Below, one piece after another: positions 5,944 through 9,106 of a stretch of 9,106 nt of DNA; the first letter of the stretch is position 1; every line of letters begins with the position of its first letter. The notes under the pieces are model-generated. The model saw only the letters and a program-made list of their open reading frames with translations, was not told the origin of the DNA and made no database searches. This stretch comes from an uncultured Granulosicoccaceae bacterium (GTDB taxonomy: Bacteria; Pseudomonadota; Gammaproteobacteria; JABXHR01), in the NCBI GenBank assembly GCA_937921805.1, contig CAKZUS010000255.1:1-9106 (forward strand). The letters run 5' to 3'. The position numbers and the translations under genes are program-made.

Positions 5944-7941
5944 ATGGGACTAAAAATCGGCATCGACACCGGCGGCACCTACACCGACGCGGTACTGATG
6001 GACGACACCACGGTGCTGGCGAGCGCCAAGTCACTCACCACCCGCGAAGATCTGGGCCTGGGCATCTCGCGGGCGCTACAAAAAGTCCTCGACGGAGCGC
6101 AAGCCAGCGCCATCGATTTTGTGTCGCTCTCGACCACCCTCGCCACCAATGCCATTGTCGAAGGACAAGGCGGGCGCGTGGCACTCGTACTGATTGGCTT
6201 CGAACCCGAAGCCCTGAATCGCGCAGGGCTGGGCGAGGCGATGCAGGGTCAGCCCGTGATCTTTGTCGACGGCGGACACAAGGCCACTGGCGAGCCGCGC
6301 TGCGCGCTAGATGCCGAATCACTACGCCAACAAATCACCGATGTGCATGCCCATACGGGTGTTGACGCCGTGGCAATCTCGGCATTTTTTGCAGTGCGCA
6401 ACCCCGAGCACGAGATACAAGCCCGCGATATCGTGCACGAGGCCACCGGCCTGCCAGTGAGCTGTGGCTTTGAGCTGGCCAGCCGCCTGGATGCGCCGCG
6501 TCGTGCGCTCACCGCCGCTATCAACGCGCGCCTGATTCCCGTGCTAGCGCAATTGATGCAGCGCGCGCAGGCTACTCTCGATGACTTAGGCGTTGCGGCG
6601 CCACTGATGGTCGTCAAAGGCGATGGCTCGCTAATGCGCGCTGTCGTCGCGGCACGCAGCCCTGTGGAGACGATTCTCTCTGGCCCCGCCGCCAGCGTCG
6701 TGGGAGCGCGATTTATCAGTGGCGAGCAAGACGTAATTGTGGCCGATATGGGCGGCACTACCACCGATATTGCTTTTCTCGACGCGGGCCAGCCGCGCCT
6801 GTCTACACTAGGCGCCCAAGTGGGCGGTTATCAAACGATGGTCAGTGCCGTGCAGGTGCACACCTGTGGCCTCGGCGGCGATAGCTGGGTGCGGTATGAT
6901 CGCGAGACCAAAGACCTCGCGCTCGGCCCGACTCGCGTGGTGCCGCTGTGTATTACTGCCGCCCAGTATCCCGACACACTAACGGTGATGCAAGACGTCA
7001 TCGACGGGGGGTATTTGCGCACCCATGACGGCCTATTCGCCACCCGCCGCGAAGGCGTCGCCGACATCAAGAAAATGTCGTCAAAACAGCGCGATCTGTG
7101 GGCGCGACTCGGCGATGCACCTGTGTCGGTACAAGCCGCATTTCGCGATCAAACTCTCGATCGCGCGCTGCATCGCTTTATCGAGCGCGGCTGGATCAGC
7201 ATCAGTGCCTTCACACCTACGGATGCCGCGCATATTTTGGGCCTGAGCACCGAGTGGGCCGATAGCCTCAAGGCCAGCCAGCTCGGCGCGTGTATTTTGG
7301 CGCACTATATGCGCAATAGCCACGGGCCAGATCTGGGCGACGACCCCGCCACGCTCGCCGCCTATGTCCGTGCGCGCGTTTCGGCGCGGGCCAGCGACGC
7401 GATTATCAACGCCGCTGTCGGCGAGCACAGCGGCACTCTACACAGCCAACTCCCGGCTGCGCAACAGGCTCTGTTCAATCTTGCCCTGGGGCGCGACCGG
7501 GCGCAGGCCTTCGACCTCAGGCTGCACTTTCGCCACGCCCTCGCCGGTATCGGCGCCCCAGCGCACAGCTACCTGCCCGAGACCGCCCAACAACTGGGCA
7601 CCAGCTACTGCGCACCACAGCACGCCGAAGTCGCCAATGCCATCGGCGCCGTTGTCGGTCTGGTCAAGCAGTCGGCCAGCGCGACCATCACCCCACTCAG
7701 CGCTCGTAGTTTTCGACTCCATACTCCCGAAGGCAATAGCGATTTCAACAGCCTAGAAGAGGCCGCCCACGCCGCCATGCAGTGCTTGTCACGCATTGCC
7801 AGCGAGCGCGCCCGCGACGCCGGAGCCGTGGATTTTGATCTCAGCGAGCAGCGCCATGATGTGATCGTCGATCAAGATGGAGAAAAGGTGTTTTTTGAAT
7901 CCCAGCTCAGCGTGCACGCCACTGGGCGCCCTGCGCTATAG
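5944..7941 (+). CDS. Stand-alone hydantoinase/oxoprolinase A (HyuA)-family ASKHA ATPase
   Basis: It belongs to the ATP-dependent hydantoinase/oxoprolinase/acetone carboxylase A family, whose known members phosphorylate or activate a substrate with ATP. The 665 residues are near full length. IGIDTGGTYTDAVL (5-18) is the phosphate-1 loop. The Hydant_A_N-like part runs to about 180 and includes STTLATNAIVEG. DMGGTTTD (268-275) is the second phosphate loop and GLGGDS (309-314) resembles the third nucleotide-binding motif. The C-terminal third is divergent and ends in ATGRPAL. No HyuB-type partner gene follows, because the next gene is convergent after 18 bases, so hydantoin or oxoproline hydrolysis is doubtful. 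No clustered cysteines suggest an iron-sulfur domain like that of the corrinoid activator RamA. Its place behind an MttB homologue suggests a role in the methyltransfer pathway, for example ATP-driven reactivation of a corrinoid protein, but this is inference. The family assignment is firm and the function is open. Confidence 0.88.
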   Translation: MGLKIGIDTGGTYTDAVLMDDTTVLASAKSLTTREDLGLGISRALQKVLDGAQASAIDFVSLSTTLATNAIVEGQGGRVALVLIGFEPEALNRAGLGEAMQGQPVIFVDGGHKATGEPRCALDAESLRQQITDVHAHTGVDAVAISAFFAVRNPEHEIQARDIVHEATGLPVSCGFELASRLDAPRRALTAAINARLIPVLAQLMQRAQATLDDLGVAAPLMVVKGDGSLMRAVVAARSPVETILSGPAASVVGARFISGEQDVIVADMGGTTTDIAFLDAGQPRLSTLGAQVGGYQTMVSAVQVHTCGLGGDSWVRYDRETKDLALGPTRVVPLCITAAQYPDTLTVMQDVIDGGYLRTHDGLFATRREGVADIKKMSSKQRDLWARLGDAPVSVQAAFRDQTLDRALHRFIERGWISISAFTPTDAAHILGLSTEWADSLKASQLGACILAHYMRNSHGPDLGDDPATLAAYVRARVSARASDAIINAAVGEHSGTLHSQLPAAQQALFNLALGRDRAQAFDLRLHFRHALAGIGAPAHSYLPETAQQLGTSYCAPQHAEVANAIGAVVGLVKQSASATITPLSARSFRLHTPEGNSDFNSLEEAAHAAMQCLSRIASERARDAGAVDFDLSEQRHDVIVDQDGEKVFFESQLSVHATGRPAL

Positions 7942-7959
7942 ACCCCTCTACAACAGCCA

Positions 7960-9106
7960 CTACAGCGGCAACGGCCATTGCCCCGACACCAAGGATGTAG
8001 ACGGGGCGGCGTGCCGGCCTGCCCGCGCTGTTGGAGAGACAACGAGGGCCTCCAGCAAAGCGGCTGTGCCCGCATCCACATCGCCCCCCTTACCAGCAGT
8101 GGCTACAGATGGCGCCCAGCGCCGCACAAATCGACCGTGAGGGTCTAGCTCCGCGCATTGACGCGCCCAGGAGGGCGTCCGTTTGCGCTCCAAGTTCTCA
8201 TACGCCTGCGCCAATACCACCGGGTCATAATCGAGGCAATACTGCGCAAAATACGCCCCCGCCTGCTCTAGTGACCATCCCCAGCCAAAACGCATCGCGC
8301 GTAGCAACACCCGCCGCCCCTCTGCGGGCAACCACTGCAGCGTTTGCAGAGCCGCATGCAGCGCCTCAAGCAGAGGCACCTCTGTAGCGGGTGGGGCCAG
8401 CAAAGACGCCGGGGCTCGTGGCGCCGAGAGCTGCGCCCGCAACGCACTGCGCCGCTGCAAGCGCTGGCTAAAGCGGCGCAAAGCCGGGTGCGGGTGGTGT
8501 GCGTGATGATGCCGCGCACTCTGCCAGAGCTCTCTCAGCGAGAGCACGCCAAAGCGCAAATACGGCCCCAGGCGAGGGTTACTGCGCCCCATGCGCTCTA
8601 GTGTGGGTGCAGAGCTAGACAAAACTTGCGGCATCACTGCCCGTTTTTCTAGGTAGCCGCTCAGCACCCGCAGGCCATGCGCCCGCCCGCCATAAAAAGC
8701 CCCTGCTGCCGCAAAGTCCTCTAGCTCTCCCACAGCCTCCGACGCGCAGCGCACGAGGCGATGCGGGCGTTGCACCAGTGACGACTCGAGGTAATCCCGC
8801 TGCCCATCGGCCGCATAGGCCACACACTGCACCTGATGCGCTTGCGACCAAGCTTGCAGCGCGGCGCTGTCATTGGCATAGGGGTCAATATGGTAGTGCA
8901 GCACCTGAAACGGATGCGCTGCGTGCAGGGCGCTCAGCGCCTGCTCCAGCGGGCCAGGACGAACCAGCAGCGGCTGCCCTAGGCCTGCCAGAGCCACGCG
9001 CAAGGACTGCAGACTCTGCCCCACAAACGCCGCTTGTTGAGCACCGATAGCGCTGCGGCCATGCACGTATAGCGGGATCAGCGGGCCGCGTTGCGCCGCC
9101 TCCCAC
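7960..9106 (-). CDS. Divergent cryptochrome/photolyase-family protein (5' partial)
   Basis: The gene reads leftward and is cut by the right edge. The frame is open to base 9105, and the 13 residues before the GTG at 9066 (WEAAQRGPLIPLY) fit the N-terminal photolyase fold, so GTG is not the real start. Of 381 visible residues, about 1-150 form the alpha/beta antenna-type domain (FVGQSLQSLRVALAGLG, then LLVRPG). SNPRLGPYLRFGVLSLRELW (175-194) matches the start of the FAD-binding helical domain. TEVPLLEALHAALQTLQWLP (from 241) to GAYF aligns without gaps with the photolyase core TGxPxxDAxMRxLxxTGWMHNRxRM...YF. LDYDPVV and DPHGRFVRRWAPS follow. Hallmarks are altered: TG to TE, DA to EA, HNR to PAE, and no N-x-x-W after the LDYDP block. 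It is shorter than typical enzymes (about 450-500 residues), with apparent losses before the TEVP block and after LDYDP. It may be a non-repairing paralogue, a sensor, or decaying. Stop is TAG at 7960-7962. Family membership is clear and activity doubtful. Confidence 0.8.
   Translation of the reverse strand, partial: WEAAQRGPLIPLYVHGRSAIGAQQAAFVGQSLQSLRVALAGLGQPLLVRPGPLEQALSALHAAHPFQVLHYHIDPYANDSAALQAWSQAHQVQCVAYAADGQRDYLESSLVQRPHRLVRCASEAVGELEDFAAAGAFYGGRAHGLRVLSGYLEKRAVMPQVLSSSAPTLERMGRSNPRLGPYLRFGVLSLRELWQSARHHHAHHPHPALRRFSQRLQRRSALRAQLSAPRAPASLLAPPATEVPLLEALHAALQTLQWLPAEGRRVLLRAMRFGWGWSLEQAGAYFAQYCLDYDPVVLAQAYENLERKRTPSWARQCAELDPHGRFVRRWAPSVATAGKGGDVDAGTAALLEALVVSPTARAGRHAAPSTSLVSGQWPLPL

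Noticed and set aside
7967..7982. GGCAA / TTGCC inverted repeat considered as a terminator
   Set aside because: It has only a 5-bp stem, lies inside the photolyase-family coding region, and has no T-run on either side.
9064..9066. GTG as the start codon of the photolyase-family gene
   Set aside because: The frame stays open to the window edge, and the residues before GTG (WEAAQRGPLIPLY) fit the photolyase N-terminal strand, so the start lies beyond the window.
1..9106. tRNA, rRNA, CRISPR arrays, insertion sequences and integrase or attachment sites
   Set aside because: None was seen by eye. The window is almost entirely covered by the five conserved genes, with no direct-repeat array and no transposase-like protein.

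Overview
The window is high-GC bacterial DNA, densely coded, with four genes on the + strand reading into one convergent gene on the - strand. Gene families and compact spacing suggest an aerobic proteobacterium, perhaps an aquatic gammaproteobacterium because of the photolyase-family gene and the GC-rich intergenic hairpin. This placement is an inference and nothing in the window identifies a genus. TGA, TAA and TAG are all used as stop codons.

Positions 1-5870 hold three tightly packed genes. The first two are tandem, paralogous FAD-dependent oxidoreductases of the dimethylglycine/sarcosine dehydrogenase type. Each joins a flavin (DAO-fold) domain to a C-terminal GcvT-like folate domain. 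The first gene is cut by the left edge of the window. The two genes overlap by 4 bases (ATGA). Twelve bases after the second comes a gene for a non-pyrrolysine member of the MttB (trimethylamine:corrinoid methyltransferase) superfamily, preceded by a clear GGAG ribosome binding site. A 73-base gap with a perfect 9-bp hairpin follows. After it lies a stand-alone HyuA-type (hydantoinase/oxoprolinase A) ATPase of the ASKHA fold, at 5944-7941.

The four + strand genes look like one catabolic unit for a methylated amine, with glycine betaine or a similar quaternary amine as the most economical guess. In this model the MttB homologue removes the first methyl group, and the two GcvT-fused flavoproteins oxidise the resulting tertiary and secondary N-methyl amines (dimethylglycine to sarcosine to glycine), passing one-carbon units to tetrahydrofolate. 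The HyuA-like ATPase may service the methyltransfer system. No corrinoid protein or corrinoid:THF methyltransferase is visible, so they would have to lie upstream of the window or elsewhere. Substrate identity is inference.

Positions 7960-9106 on the - strand hold the 3' part of a cryptochrome/photolyase-family gene, cut by the right edge. It aligns without gaps over about 46 residues with the FAD-binding core of class I photolyases as I recall that core, but most of the hallmark residues are replaced (TG to TE, DA to EA, HNR to PAE) and the protein is shorter than usual. This divergent photolyase homologue and the MttB/GcvT-flavoprotein/HyuA cluster are the two items most worth following up.
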